A stretch of DNA of 46,598 nt, from contig NZ_JABJVM010000022.1 of assembly GCF_013820765.1 (NCBI RefSeq), positions 1 to 46,598 on the forward strand, given 5' to 3'. Below the pieces are notes generated by a model that saw only the letters and a list, made by a program, of their open reading frames with translations, was not told where the DNA came from and made no database searches. Below, one piece after another: positions 17,593-26,203 of the stretch. The stretch comes from Paenilisteria rustica (GTDB taxonomy: Bacteria; Bacillota; Bacilli; Lactobacillales; Listeriaceae). The translations under genes and the position numbers were made by a program. Positions within the stretch are counted from its first letter, which is position 1. Every line of letters starts with the position of its first letter.

Positions 17593-18707
17593 TGAAAAAA
17601 GTATTGATAATGAGCTCAGTTCATCCATGGAACGATACGCGTGTTTTTCATAAAGAGGCTGTCAGTTTGGCTCGATTAGGTTATGACGTAACGCTTTACG
17701 CAATGGCAGGTAATCATGTTTATGATGATACTATTCCGAATTTGTGTGTGGTGACATTTACACCAAAAAGCATAGCTAAGAGGTGGAAAACATGGCTTCA
17801 ACTCTATAGAATCGCTAAACATTCCGATGCAGAAATAATTCATATACACGATCCAGAGTTGCTACCGCTCGGCTATTTACTAAAAAGAATGCACCGAAAA
17901 AAAATGATTTTCGATATGCATGAAGACTTTCCAGCAGTTTTGGGAGGAAAAAAATTTGGCAAGATGAGAATACCGAGATGGTTACTTCGGCTAGTTTCTA
18001 CGGCAGAAAAAAAGATGCTCCAAAAAATGAACGCAGTAATTTACGCTGAGAAGTATTACAAGGAAAATTACGAAACATTGACGACAAAACAGAGGGACAT
18101 TTATAATTATCCATTTTTGCAAGAGGCGACTGAAACATTGAAATATGAGAAACAAACACTGATTTATGCAGGAGCAATTCACGAAATACGTGGCTTTAAA
18201 GAGATGCTCGCAGTTGCGAAACTTTTAAAAGGAGCAAACTATGATTTTCAATTATTAATTATTGGAAAAGTGCCGGAACGATTGAAAATATATGCGGAAC
18301 AATTCGTACGAAACAATAATCTAGAAGATGAGGTAAAGTTGCTTGGGCGCTTGGATTTACCCGAGTTGATGACCTATTATGCGAAATCTCATATTGGTTT
18401 GGCAATACTTCATCCGGAAGCAAATTATTTGCGCTCACTACCAACAAAAGTTTTTGAATACATGTCGGTTTCTCTCCCTTACGTTCTGTCCAATTTTGAA
18501 TCTTATGAGCGCTTAGTAGAGGAAACAGGAAGTGGCTATGTAGTAAACCCCTTGTCTCCACATGAGATAGCATCACAAATTCAGACGTTACTAGATGATC
18601 CATTAACGCAAACGGAACTAGGAACGAATGGCTACAAACAACACGTTGCTAACTTCAATTGGTCGATTGAGGAACAAAAATTAGGTGAATTATATGACGG
18701 AATTTAA
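17592..18707 (+). CDS. GT4 family glycosyltransferase
   Basis: 371 residues with the two-domain GT-B layout. The first domain starts KKVLIMSSVHPWNDTRVFHKEA and includes IHIHDPELLPLGYLL and IFDMHEDFP, motifs seen in group 1 enzymes that act in capsule and exopolysaccharide synthesis. The second domain begins near residue 190 (LIYAGAIHEIRGFKEML) and ends with LRSLPTKVFEYMSVSLPYVLS. The E-x7-E pattern is not clear: the donor region reads HPEANYLRSLPTKVFEYMS, as in the WbpH-like subset. ATG 17592 overlaps the flippase stop. Donor and acceptor cannot be assigned. Confidence 0.83.
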   Translation: MKKVLIMSSVHPWNDTRVFHKEAVSLARLGYDVTLYAMAGNHVYDDTIPNLCVVTFTPKSIAKRWKTWLQLYRIAKHSDAEIIHIHDPELLPLGYLLKRMHRKKMIFDMHEDFPAVLGGKKFGKMRIPRWLLRLVSTAEKKMLQKMNAVIYAEKYYKENYETLTTKQRDIYNYPFLQEATETLKYEKQTLIYAGAIHEIRGFKEMLAVAKLLKGANYDFQLLIIGKVPERLKIYAEQFVRNNNLEDEVKLLGRLDLPELMTYYAKSHIGLAILHPEANYLRSLPTKVFEYMSVSLPYVLSNFESYERLVEETGSGYVVNPLSPHEIASQIQTLLDDPLTQTELGTNGYKQHVANFNWSIEEQKLGELYDGI

Positions 18708-18721
18708 AGGAGTAAGTCACT

Positions 18722-19912
18722 TTGAAGATATTGTATCTACACCAACATTTTCAGAAAGAAAAAGGTGCGACAAGGTCCTACGAGTTTTCAAAATTCTTCT
18801 TGAAACAAGGTCATAGCGTTACGCTTATTACCGGAACAGGAGCGAGCGAAACGACGGCAGAAGGGCTTGAAGTTATGTCTACCGAAACAGAATATGACCA
18901 AAAAATGAGCAAGTGGCGACGAATTCAAGCATTTGCACAATTTATGACAGAAAGTTTCAGATTGGGCATGAAACAGAAACGTGTTGATGTGATTTATGCA
19001 ACGTCAACCCCACTTACGGTAGGTTTGGTTGGGCTAGCGATCAGTAAATTAAAGCGTGTCCCATTCGTATTCGAAGTTCGGGATGTTTGGCCGGATGTAC
19101 CAGTTAAATTAGGTTATTTAAAAAATCGCTTTTTAATTGGAATACTATCCTATTTAGAGAAACAATTGTATAAGCATGCAGCGGAAGTAGTGGCATTATC
19201 GCCTGCCATGAAGGAAAATATCGTGGCAAAAGGTGTTACCAGTGAGAAAGTGCATGTCGTGGAAAACCTCGCCAATAATGAATCGATGCAACGAATTATC
19301 GCAAAAACACCGACTTCGCTCACTGTGAAATCGTGGGTAAAAAATCGTTTCGTTGTCATACATCCAGGCACTATGGGTGAAGTGAACGGATTACAACACT
19401 TGCTTAACGCCGCCCGCGAATTGAAGGATAAATCGCATATCGGTTTTGTACTCATTGGTGAAGGCTCAGAAAAAGCGGCTTTGCAACAACAGGTTGCGGA
19501 GCAGGGATTAAGAAATGTGTTAATTCTTGATGAAATGCCAAAGAAAGAGGTACTTAGTTTTATGAAATGTTGCGATCTTGGTGCGATGACAGTGAAAGAT
19601 GCTCGAATTCTTTGGGATAATAGCGCCAATAAATTTTTCGACTTTTTAGCGGCAGGATTGCCAGTGATTTTGAATTATCAAGGTTGGCAACATGAGGTTT
19701 TGGTGAAAAGTGGTGCTGGAGAAGGTTTTTTATACGCAGATCAGGCAGGATATTGTCGTTTTATTGAAGAGATGGCGCGGGACAAAGTACGTTACCACAA
19801 AGCGCAGCAAGCAAGCAAACGACTAAGTGCGGATTATGATGCTGAGCATTTGGCAGGTCGCATGCACGATATTTTAGTGAAAGGAGCAAGTGGATATGAA
19901 GCGTCTCGTTGA
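18722..19912 (+). CDS. GT4 family glycosyltransferase, WbuB-like
   Basis: 396 residues. It begins KILYLHQHFQKEKGATRSYEF and has PFVFEVRDVWPDVPVKLG, both typical of the WbuB group of fucosamine/HexNAc transferases that act on the first lipid-linked sugar. The C-terminal domain has VVIHPGTMGEVNGLQHLL and ANKFFDFLAAGLPVILN at the donor site. Start is TTG 18722 after AAAGGAG. The end overlaps the initiating transferase gene by 17 bases. Neighbourhood with a PglC-type transferase supports transfer of the second sugar, as in PglA/WbuB systems, but this is inference. Confidence 0.84.
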   Translation: MKILYLHQHFQKEKGATRSYEFSKFFLKQGHSVTLITGTGASETTAEGLEVMSTETEYDQKMSKWRRIQAFAQFMTESFRLGMKQKRVDVIYATSTPLTVGLVGLAISKLKRVPFVFEVRDVWPDVPVKLGYLKNRFLIGILSYLEKQLYKHAAEVVALSPAMKENIVAKGVTSEKVHVVENLANNESMQRIIAKTPTSLTVKSWVKNRFVVIHPGTMGEVNGLQHLLNAARELKDKSHIGFVLIGEGSEKAALQQQVAEQGLRNVLILDEMPKKEVLSFMKCCDLGAMTVKDARILWDNSANKFFDFLAAGLPVILNYQGWQHEVLVKSGAGEGFLYADQAGYCRFIEEMARDKVRYHKAQQASKRLSADYDAEHLAGRMHDILVKGASGYEASR

Positions 19913-20504
19913 TATTATAGTTGCCTTTAGTATAGGGACTATAGCGATTCTGCCAGTGCTAAGTTGTGCCTTGATTTTCTATTTTTTATATAAAGAAATG
20001 CCGTTTTATGTAAGCGAGCGTGCTGGAAAGAATCGAAAAGCATTTCAAATTTACAAATTGAAATCGATGCGTCAATTGTTTGATTCGTCGGGGGAGCCGT
20101 TACCAGATGACGCACGATTAACCTCGTTTGGACTGTTTTTAAGAAAGTACAGTCTAGATGAGTTGCCGCAATTGTGGAATGTGCTAAAAGGTGATATGAG
20201 TCTGATTGGGCCGCGTCCGCTCCCAATGGAGTACAACGATTTGTACAATGAGGAACAACGCAAAAGAAATGACGTAAGACCTGGTCTCACTGGTCTCGCA
20301 CAAGTGAATGGTCGTAATGCCATCAGCTGGGAAGCCAAATTTGCTTGGGACATTTATTATGTGGAACATTATTCGGCCAAGATTGATGTGAAAATTTTTA
20401 TCCAAACGATTGGAAAAGTGCTTGGAAGTGCGGATATTAGTCAAGACAACCATGTTACAGCAGAGAAATTTCAAGGGACGATAGTTGAGACGCAGTCTGA
20501 TTAA
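19896..20504 (+). CDS. Monotopic phosphoglycosyl transferase (PglC-type initiating enzyme)
   Basis: At 202 residues this is the minimal form of the sugar-transferase family. It has one N-terminal membrane-embedded helix (about residues 8-32), then RAGKNRKAFQIYKLKSMR, the SLDELPQLWNVLKGDMS segment, IGPRPLPMEY and the RPGLTGLAQVNGRN motif that is shared with the gene truncated at the window start. PglC-type enzymes move a sugar-1-phosphate, often UDP-diNAcBac or UDP-HexNAc, to undecaprenyl phosphate through a covalent Asp intermediate. The expected Asp-Glu pair is seen in SLDELPQ. ATG 19896 is nine bases after AAGGAG; the in-frame GTG at 19890 sits too close to that site. This is the likely first step of the second polysaccharide. 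Confidence 0.86.
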   Translation: MKRLVDIIVAFSIGTIAILPVLSCALIFYFLYKEMPFYVSERAGKNRKAFQIYKLKSMRQLFDSSGEPLPDDARLTSFGLFLRKYSLDELPQLWNVLKGDMSLIGPRPLPMEYNDLYNEEQRKRNDVRPGLTGLAQVNGRNAISWEAKFAWDIYYVEHYSAKIDVKIFIQTIGKVLGSADISQDNHVTAEKFQGTIVETQSD

Positions 20505-20545
20505 GCTAATGGCAATGAATTTAACAAGGGAAGAGGTTAAAAGCG

Positions 20546-21718
20546 ATGAATAAAGCAATTTTACTATCGACACCACATATGAGCGGCAAGGAACAGGATT
20601 ACATCCAAGAAGCGTTTGACACAAATTGGATTGCTCCGCTCGGACCCAATGTAACGGAATTCGAACGGAAAATTAAAGAGTACACAGGAGCGGCAGCAGT
20701 TTGTGCAACGAGTTCTGGTACAGCCGCGATTCACCTAGCATTGCGTTTATTGGAAGTAGGTCATGGTGACACTGTTTTCTGCTCTTCCTTCACGTTTATT
20801 GCAAGTGCCAATCCAATCAAATATTTAGGTGCAGATGTGACTTTCATTGATTCAGAGTCGGAAACGTGGAATATGTCGCCTCAAGCATTAGAACGCGCGC
20901 TAGCTGATGCAAAAAAAGAGCATTGCCTACCAAAAGCCATTATTATTGTGCATCTATATGGACAGAGCGCCAAAATGGACGAATTAGTGACTATTTGCGA
21001 ATTTTACGGTGTTCCTATCATTGAAGACGCGGCAGAATCAATGGGCTCTACTTATAAAGGTCAACAAAGTGGCACGTTCGGTGACTTCGGTATTTTTTCT
21101 TTCAACGGTAACAAAATTATCACAACATCAGGTGGTGGCGCGCTTGTAGCTAAAGACCCCGAGATGATTGAAAAAGCAGTATTTCTAGCCACACAAGCAA
21201 AAGAAGAAGCGTTGCATTATCAGCATGAAACTGTTGGTTATAACTATAGAATGAGTAATGTTTTAGCTGGAATTGGTCGAGCTCAAATGGAAGTCTTGGA
21301 TGACCGTATTGCAGCTAGACAAAATAATTTCCGTTTCTATGCAGGTAGATGGAAAAATATACAAGAAGTAAAAATGATGCCCGAACTTCCGAATTCAGTC
21401 TCAAATCATTGGCTTAGCGCTATCACACTAGATATCGAAAAAAACAGTATGACTCCGTACGATGTGATGGACAAAATGCAAGAATTAGGGATAGAAACAC
21501 GCGTACTATGGAAACCATTGCATTTACAGCCAATTTTTGCGACAACCGCATTTTATGAACATGTTCAAGGAGAAGAAGCAATCTGTGAGCAGTTGTTCCG
21601 TAAAGGGCTATGCCTACCATCGGGATCGAATTTAACGCAAATGGAATTAGAAAATGTCAGTACAGCGCTAGAAACAGTTTTACAGAACAATAAAGGAGGT
21701 GTTGTCAGCGCAATATAG
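20546..21718 (+). CDS. DegT/DnrJ/EryC1 sugar aminotransferase (PglE-like)
   Basis: A 390-residue PLP enzyme. ATSSGTAAIHLALRLL near residue 50 is the phosphate-binding region, EDAAESMGSTYKG holds the Asp that contacts the PLP ring, and Lys190 in FNGNKIITTSGGG is the PLP Schiff-base lysine. The N-terminal LSTPHMSGKEQDYIQEAFDTNWIAPLGPN is close to the pattern of UDP-4-amino-4,6-dideoxy-HexNAc transaminases (PglE/WeeJ type). It would convert the 4-keto sugar made by the dehydratase at 8949 to a 4-amino sugar using glutamate. ATG 20546 follows AAGAGG. It is the last gene of the cassette. Confidence 0.86.
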   Translation: MNKAILLSTPHMSGKEQDYIQEAFDTNWIAPLGPNVTEFERKIKEYTGAAAVCATSSGTAAIHLALRLLEVGHGDTVFCSSFTFIASANPIKYLGADVTFIDSESETWNMSPQALERALADAKKEHCLPKAIIIVHLYGQSAKMDELVTICEFYGVPIIEDAAESMGSTYKGQQSGTFGDFGIFSFNGNKIITTSGGGALVAKDPEMIEKAVFLATQAKEEALHYQHETVGYNYRMSNVLAGIGRAQMEVLDDRIAARQNNFRFYAGRWKNIQEVKMMPELPNSVSNHWLSAITLDIEKNSMTPYDVMDKMQELGIETRVLWKPLHLQPIFATTAFYEHVQGEEAICEQLFRKGLCLPSGSNLTQMELENVSTALETVLQNNKGGVVSAI

Positions 21719-22283
21719 TTGAAGCAATAGCCATAGAACAATTTTAAAAACTTCGATGTGAAAGCAACATGAACGTTCGATGGTAACCACTGATACCAAT
21801 AGCAGACTATTCTTCATTTGTTTTCTCTCAGGCAAGCATCATCTAATAAACTATTGAAAAAAGTGATTTCGACGATACCACCAACCATCAATAATCTTAT
21901 TACCCAATTACTTCAAAGTAAAAATCGAATACTAGCATCAAACAAGAAAAGATTAGAAGGATTTTTCTTTCTAAATTGTCTTTAACAGGCACATATATTT
22001 CTATATGGAGTATATTAGCAACGATGTTAAAAAGTGAAAAAACATGAAAAAAAGTATGGTTTTATTTCATGGGAATAGCAAAAGTTCATGAAACTGTCAT
22101 AAAAGAAAAATGTGAGAATAAAAACCAGAAAAAAACTGACAATTAGATTTGCTAAACTTAAGTCAAGGAGGTGAGGGAGAAAGACAACTTAGAAACGCAG
22201 CATTCAGACCTCCGGATTAAGGTGTAATAGCCTTAGTAATTAAGAAACATAATTTGAAAAATGAAAGAGGTCGTGAAATCAAT
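21719..22283 (+). other. Long AT-rich intergenic region upstream of the adhesin remnant
   Basis: These 565 bases hold no credible gene on either strand. No clear terminator for the polysaccharide cassette is seen. Near its end GGAGGT (22167-22172) can pair with ACCTCC (22208-22213), and AAGG/CCTT flank a short loop just after, so the leader of the decayed gene at 22284 could be structured. The stretch may include decayed coding sequence: one frame reads 20-30 codons around 21960-22045, but it matches nothing I recognise. Confidence 0.4.
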
Positions 22284-22492
22284 ATGAAAAACTTGTAATG
22301 TATTTACAACTGTATCGATTTTGGGAACAAAATTTGCCGCATCATTTTGAGAATTCAGTGAAATTTGCTGTATCAGTAACAAACCCAACATGTAAAGTCT
22401 GTATAACCTCAATTGCAACAAAAGTTCAAGTGTCAGCTGAAAATAGCGACAAACACATGAACAGTGATTTATCAATGATGTTCACGAAGTAA
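22284..22492 (+). pseudogene. Decayed remnant of a repeat-rich secreted adhesin
   Basis: The 3' part (frame ending at TAA 22490-22492) encodes KVQVSAENSDKHMNSDLS, clearly related to IQVQAKNSDKRMNSDLS at the C-terminus of the large protein at 22601-26107 and to the end of the 26204 protein. The 5' end has a start ATG 22284 after GAAAGAGGTCG and, in a shifted frame, TCNVFTTVSILGTKFAA, which resembles the signal peptide SSLTIISILGASIIT of the 26204 gene. So both ends of an adhesin remain, with a frameshift after the fourth codon, a stop, and the whole middle (over 700 codons in the relatives) deleted. Confidence 0.72.
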
Positions 22493-22600
22493 TTTTTCTA
22501 TGTAGCGATATGTAAAACATTGCTACACTAACTTTTGAGAATAACAACAGCACCTAATAATGAAGGTGTAAATTAAACTATAGGAGCGTGTTTTAAGAAC

Positions 22601-25600
22601 ATGAAAAAACAAGATTTATTGAAAAAAGGAACTAGTATCGCCTTAGTAGCAACTATTGTAGGAAGTCAATTATTAGCTACAGTACCATATAACGTATTTG
22701 CAGCAGAAAATGTAGCAGGAACAAGCACTCAAGCACTTCCATACTACGGAGTGACAGTTAGTACTTGGCCTGAACTAAGAGCGGCTCTTACAAGCGCAGT
22801 TGTTACTGATGTTTACATGGACGCTGACATTACAATTGGAGAAACGACAAATATAACAGCTACAACAAAAAACGTTCACGGTAATGGTCATACACTAAAT
22901 GCAGATCTTAACCAACTTAAACTTACTACGCCGAATGCTGTAGGACTAATGGAAGATTTAAAAATTACGAATACAGATATCTACGGTCTTTTCTGGGGTG
23001 ATGCTGCTGGTCTAGAAGTAACGTACAAAAATATAGATCACAACGGTAACCAAATGATTTATTTACCATCTGGAGAACTTATCATTGAAGGAACTGTTAG
23101 CAGTACTTCAACGGTACAAGAAGTTTTCCAAGGAAAGAAATTAACAATCACAGATAATGCAGATGTAAATTTCGTTTCAACTACAAAAGATAGATCAGTT
23201 TCACCGATTACTTTCCTTTCAGCAAATGGGGGACTATATGTTGGAAAGAATGCTAATGTAAAAGTACGCTCTTATGCTGCTACAATTTATGGTGGTACTA
23301 ATTCTACACTTATAAACTACGGTAACATGGATTTGGAATCTGAAAATTTCCAAGCTATTCATCTAGCTGATAAAAGTACTATGTATTTCCAATCAGGAAG
23401 TGTTTTAAAAGCTGTTTCGGGAGATACAGTAGAAGAAGCGGTGGAAGCAACTGGTGGTAGCATCTTTGTAGAGTCAGGAGCAACTTTTGAAGTAGAAGGT
23501 AACGGAACTCAAGGTGCGGTAATTGCCGGTGATACACTTAAACTAGCAGAAGGATCTAACTTCTCTATCACAAACTTTAACCCAGCAGGTGCGGTATTTG
23601 GTTCTTATAATTCCCCATTGGATGTTACTTTACAATCCAATAAAGGTGTTAATACATGGGATCGTGGAACGGTTACCAATACATCACCAACAGCGACTTA
23701 TCCAGGACTTATAACCTCACAGTTTACGCTATCAGGTTATACAAAAGCTGTGTCTCAAACGAATTTGACATCAAACAACTCGCAATTTACTAGTGCATAT
23801 AAAACAGGTGAAACAGGTAAAATTGTTGGCGGAAGCTTCGCTGTAAACGATCAAAACACAGCAAGAGACGCTGTCGACGCATTGTTCACAGATACAACAA
23901 AAACAACGATCAAAACAACGACAACTCAAACAACAATTGATGCAGCACAAACATTAGTAAATAAAATCACAGATACAACATTGAAAGCAGAATTACAAAA
24001 AGATATTGACAATGCACAAAACTTACTAAACGCGAAAAATGAACTAGTAAAACAAACAACAGCGAACACAGCAGTAAAAGAATTGTTCACAAATAACGAC
24101 CCAGCAAGCAATTCTATTAAAACAACAACAAATCAAAAAGCTATTGATGATGCACAAAAAACAATCGACGCACTAGCACCAGGTTCTGTAAAAACAGGAC
24201 TTCAAGCAGATCTAGATAAAGCGCAAAGCTTACTTGATGCACGCAACCAACAAGCAGCGGATGATCAAGCACAAAAAGCAGTTGCAGGTTACGCAGTGAA
24301 TCAACTATTCGTGAATAACACACCATCAAGTGATGCAATCAAAGCTTCCACAGATCAAGATGCTATCGATAACGCACAAGCAGAAATCGACAAAATTAAA
24401 GATCCAGCACTTAAAGTAGACCTACAAAAAGACTTGGATCGTGCACAAGAACTGTTAGATCAACGTAATGCAACTAGCCAAGCAGGACAAGATGCAGCGA
24501 AAAAAGCAGTAGATGAGCTATTCAACAACAACACACCATCAAGTAATGCAATCAAACCAGCAACAAACCAAGCAGCAATTGATGCAGCACAAGCATTAGT
24601 AAACAAAGTAACAGATCCAACAACAAAAGCAGCATTACAAGCAAACGTAGATAAAGCACAAAGCCTATTAGATGCTAAAAATGCAGCAAGAAAAGCAGTA
24701 GATGAGCTATTCAACAACAACACACCATCAAGTAATGCGATCAAACCAGCAACAAACCAAGCAGCAATTGATGCAGCACAAGCACTAGTAAACAAAGTAA
24801 CAGATCCAACAACAAAAGCAGCATTACAAGCAGATGTAGACAAAGCACAAAGTCTATTAGATGCTAAAAATGCAACAGCAGCTGAAAAAGCAAAACAAGA
24901 TGCAGCGAGAACAGCGGTTAACGCACTATTCAACAACAACACGCCATCAAGCAATGCAATCAAGCCGGTAACAGACCAAGCAGCAATTGACGCAGCACAA
25001 GCATTAGTAAACAAAGTAACAGATCCAGCAGTAAAAGCAGCATTACAAGCAGATGTAGACAAAGCACAAAGCCTACTAGATGCTAAGAACACAGCTTTAA
25101 CAAAACCAGTATTGAATGCATACCACATTACAGATGAGTACATCACAGGGAAAGTCGATGCCAATACAGCAACTGTTGAACTTTATATTAACGGTGTGCG
25201 TACAAAAATATCTACTCCAACAAACGGTGAATTCAAACTTTATGCACAAGGCTTTGGCTTAAAAGTTGGCGACACATTTGAAGTTCGTCCAGTCGATGCA
25301 AAAGGAACTAAAGGTCCAGCTGCTACAGGAACGGTACTAGGTGCAGCGCTGAATTTAACAACAAATGACGCGGGCTTAAGCTCAACTACAGTCACAGGAA
25401 CAGTTGGTGCTGGAGTTACATCAGTACGTTTATCGATTGACGGTACAATTGTAAAAGTTGGTCAAATTAACGCAGATGGCACATATAGCATTGCAACAAA
25501 CAACCTTATCAAACCTAGCTCAAAAGTAGAAGTTGTAGGTTATGTAGATAAAACAGAAATGGTCCGCAAAGCAGTTAACATTGTCAACGATGAAAAACCA

Positions 25601-26107
25601 GTTCTAGGGGCTCTAACAGTTGATGACGACGCAGTTAAAGGATCTGTCACAGCAGGTTCTGCGGTAGGTTTCCGCGTAAGTATCAATGGCGTAGCAACGA
25701 AAACAGGGACTATTGCAGCAGATGGAACTTTCCAATCTAGCATTGGTAAACAACCACTAGGAACTGTAGTTAAAATTGAAGTTAGAGACAGCGCAGGTTA
25801 CAACTCATACCGTACAGCAAGTGTTACAGTAACTCCATCAGCGGTTGCTAAATTAGCAGCACCAACACTAACTAAAATGGACGGTAGTTACATCGTTGGA
25901 ACAGCACCAAAAGGAACAGAATCCATCGTAGTTTATGAAGATGGTGTAGCAGTAAGAACACAAAACGTTAGCACAATGACAACCAACTCAGACGGTAGCT
26001 TCACATTCAAAGCATATGTAGCATCAAGCGCATCAAGCATCCAAGTTCAAGCAAAAAATAGTGACAAACGCATGAATAGTGATCTATCAGCAGCATTCAA
26101 AAAATAA
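22601..26107 (+). CDS. Large secreted adhesin-like protein: beta-helix domain, six D-VI-type repeats, four Ig-like repeats
   Basis: 1168 residues with a signal peptide (about 1-35, ending VFAAEN). Residues ~40-415 have the repeating short-strand pattern of a pectate-lyase-like adhesive domain. Six copies of a 63-75-residue helical module follow (~420-835), pattern A-V-x-x-L-F-x-x-N-x-P-S-S-x-A-I-K, x-T-x-Q-x-x-I-D-x-A-Q, L-Q-x-D-x-D-K-A-Q-x-L-L-D, as in 'toxin Cry1Ac domain D-VI-related' Listeria proteins. Four Ig-like modules (~833-1168) end the protein. There is no LPXTG, GW or transmembrane anchor, so it is secreted or held non-covalently. The ribosome site AGGAG (22583-22587) is 13 bases from the ATG, an unusually long gap. 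It is not expected to be an insecticidal toxin; adhesion is the likely role. Confidence 0.85.
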   Translation: MKKQDLLKKGTSIALVATIVGSQLLATVPYNVFAAENVAGTSTQALPYYGVTVSTWPELRAALTSAVVTDVYMDADITIGETTNITATTKNVHGNGHTLNADLNQLKLTTPNAVGLMEDLKITNTDIYGLFWGDAAGLEVTYKNIDHNGNQMIYLPSGELIIEGTVSSTSTVQEVFQGKKLTITDNADVNFVSTTKDRSVSPITFLSANGGLYVGKNANVKVRSYAATIYGGTNSTLINYGNMDLESENFQAIHLADKSTMYFQSGSVLKAVSGDTVEEAVEATGGSIFVESGATFEVEGNGTQGAVIAGDTLKLAEGSNFSITNFNPAGAVFGSYNSPLDVTLQSNKGVNTWDRGTVTNTSPTATYPGLITSQFTLSGYTKAVSQTNLTSNNSQFTSAYKTGETGKIVGGSFAVNDQNTARDAVDALFTDTTKTTIKTTTTQTTIDAAQTLVNKITDTTLKAELQKDIDNAQNLLNAKNELVKQTTANTAVKELFTNNDPASNSIKTTTNQKAIDDAQKTIDALAPGSVKTGLQADLDKAQSLLDARNQQAADDQAQKAVAGYAVNQLFVNNTPSSDAIKASTDQDAIDNAQAEIDKIKDPALKVDLQKDLDRAQELLDQRNATSQAGQDAAKKAVDELFNNNTPSSNAIKPATNQAAIDAAQALVNKVTDPTTKAALQANVDKAQSLLDAKNAARKAVDELFNNNTPSSNAIKPATNQAAIDAAQALVNKVTDPTTKAALQADVDKAQSLLDAKNATAAEKAKQDAARTAVNALFNNNTPSSNAIKPVTDQAAIDAAQALVNKVTDPAVKAALQADVDKAQSLLDAKNTALTKPVLNAYHITDEYITGKVDANTATVELYINGVRTKISTPTNGEFKLYAQGFGLKVGDTFEVRPVDAKGTKGPAATGTVLGAALNLTTNDAGLSSTTVTGTVGAGVTSVRLSIDGTIVKVGQINADGTYSIATNNLIKPSSKVEVVGYVDKTEMVRKAVNIVNDEKPVLGALTVDDDAVKGSVTAGSAVGFRVSINGVATKTGTIAADGTFQSSIGKQPLGTVVKIEVRDSAGYNSYRTASVTVTPSAVAKLAAPTLTKMDGSYIVGTAPKGTESIVVYEDGVAVRTQNVSTMTTNSDGSFTFKAYVASSASSIQVQAKNSDKRMNSDLSAAFKK
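24506..24883 (+). repeat. Tandem near-identical 189-bp coding repeats
   Basis: Two adjacent units, 24506-24694 and 24695-24883, are the fourth and fifth helical modules of the adhesin and differ at only a few positions for most of their length. The diverged sixth module follows at about 24913. In-frame repeats of this kind allow copy-number change by recombination without breaking the reading frame. Confidence 0.85.
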
Positions 26108-26111
26108 AAAA

Positions 26112-26154
26112 ATTACAGCGGGCTTCTCGAATAAGAAGAGAAGCCCGCTGTAAT
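26112..26154. terminator. Strong hairpin between the two adhesin genes
   Basis: ATTACAGCGGGCTTCTC (26112-26128) pairs perfectly with GAGAAGCCCGCTGTAAT (26138-26154), 17 base pairs. There is no T-run after it on +, but an A-run precedes it, so it would be a better terminator on the minus strand. On + it may give partial termination or protect the 3' end of the upstream mRNA. Confidence 0.6.
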
Positions 26155-26203
26155 AATTATGTCTAAAAAAATGGAACCAACAGCCGAAAGGGGAACACAT
26201 CAC

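Noticed and set aside
22504-22528. GTAGCGAT/ATTGCTAC hairpin after the adhesin remnant as terminator
   Set aside because: The stem is only eight pairs and no T-run follows; kept only as an unproven structure.
23860-25100. Evenly spaced repeats that could suggest a CRISPR array
   Set aside because: The period is about 190-225 bases, the frame is open through all units and the units encode protein modules.
24460-25164. Long minus-strand open frame opposite the adhesin repeats
   Set aside because: It is the antisense shadow of a repetitive, alanine-rich gene; the translated pattern just mirrors the repeats and it has no ribosome site.
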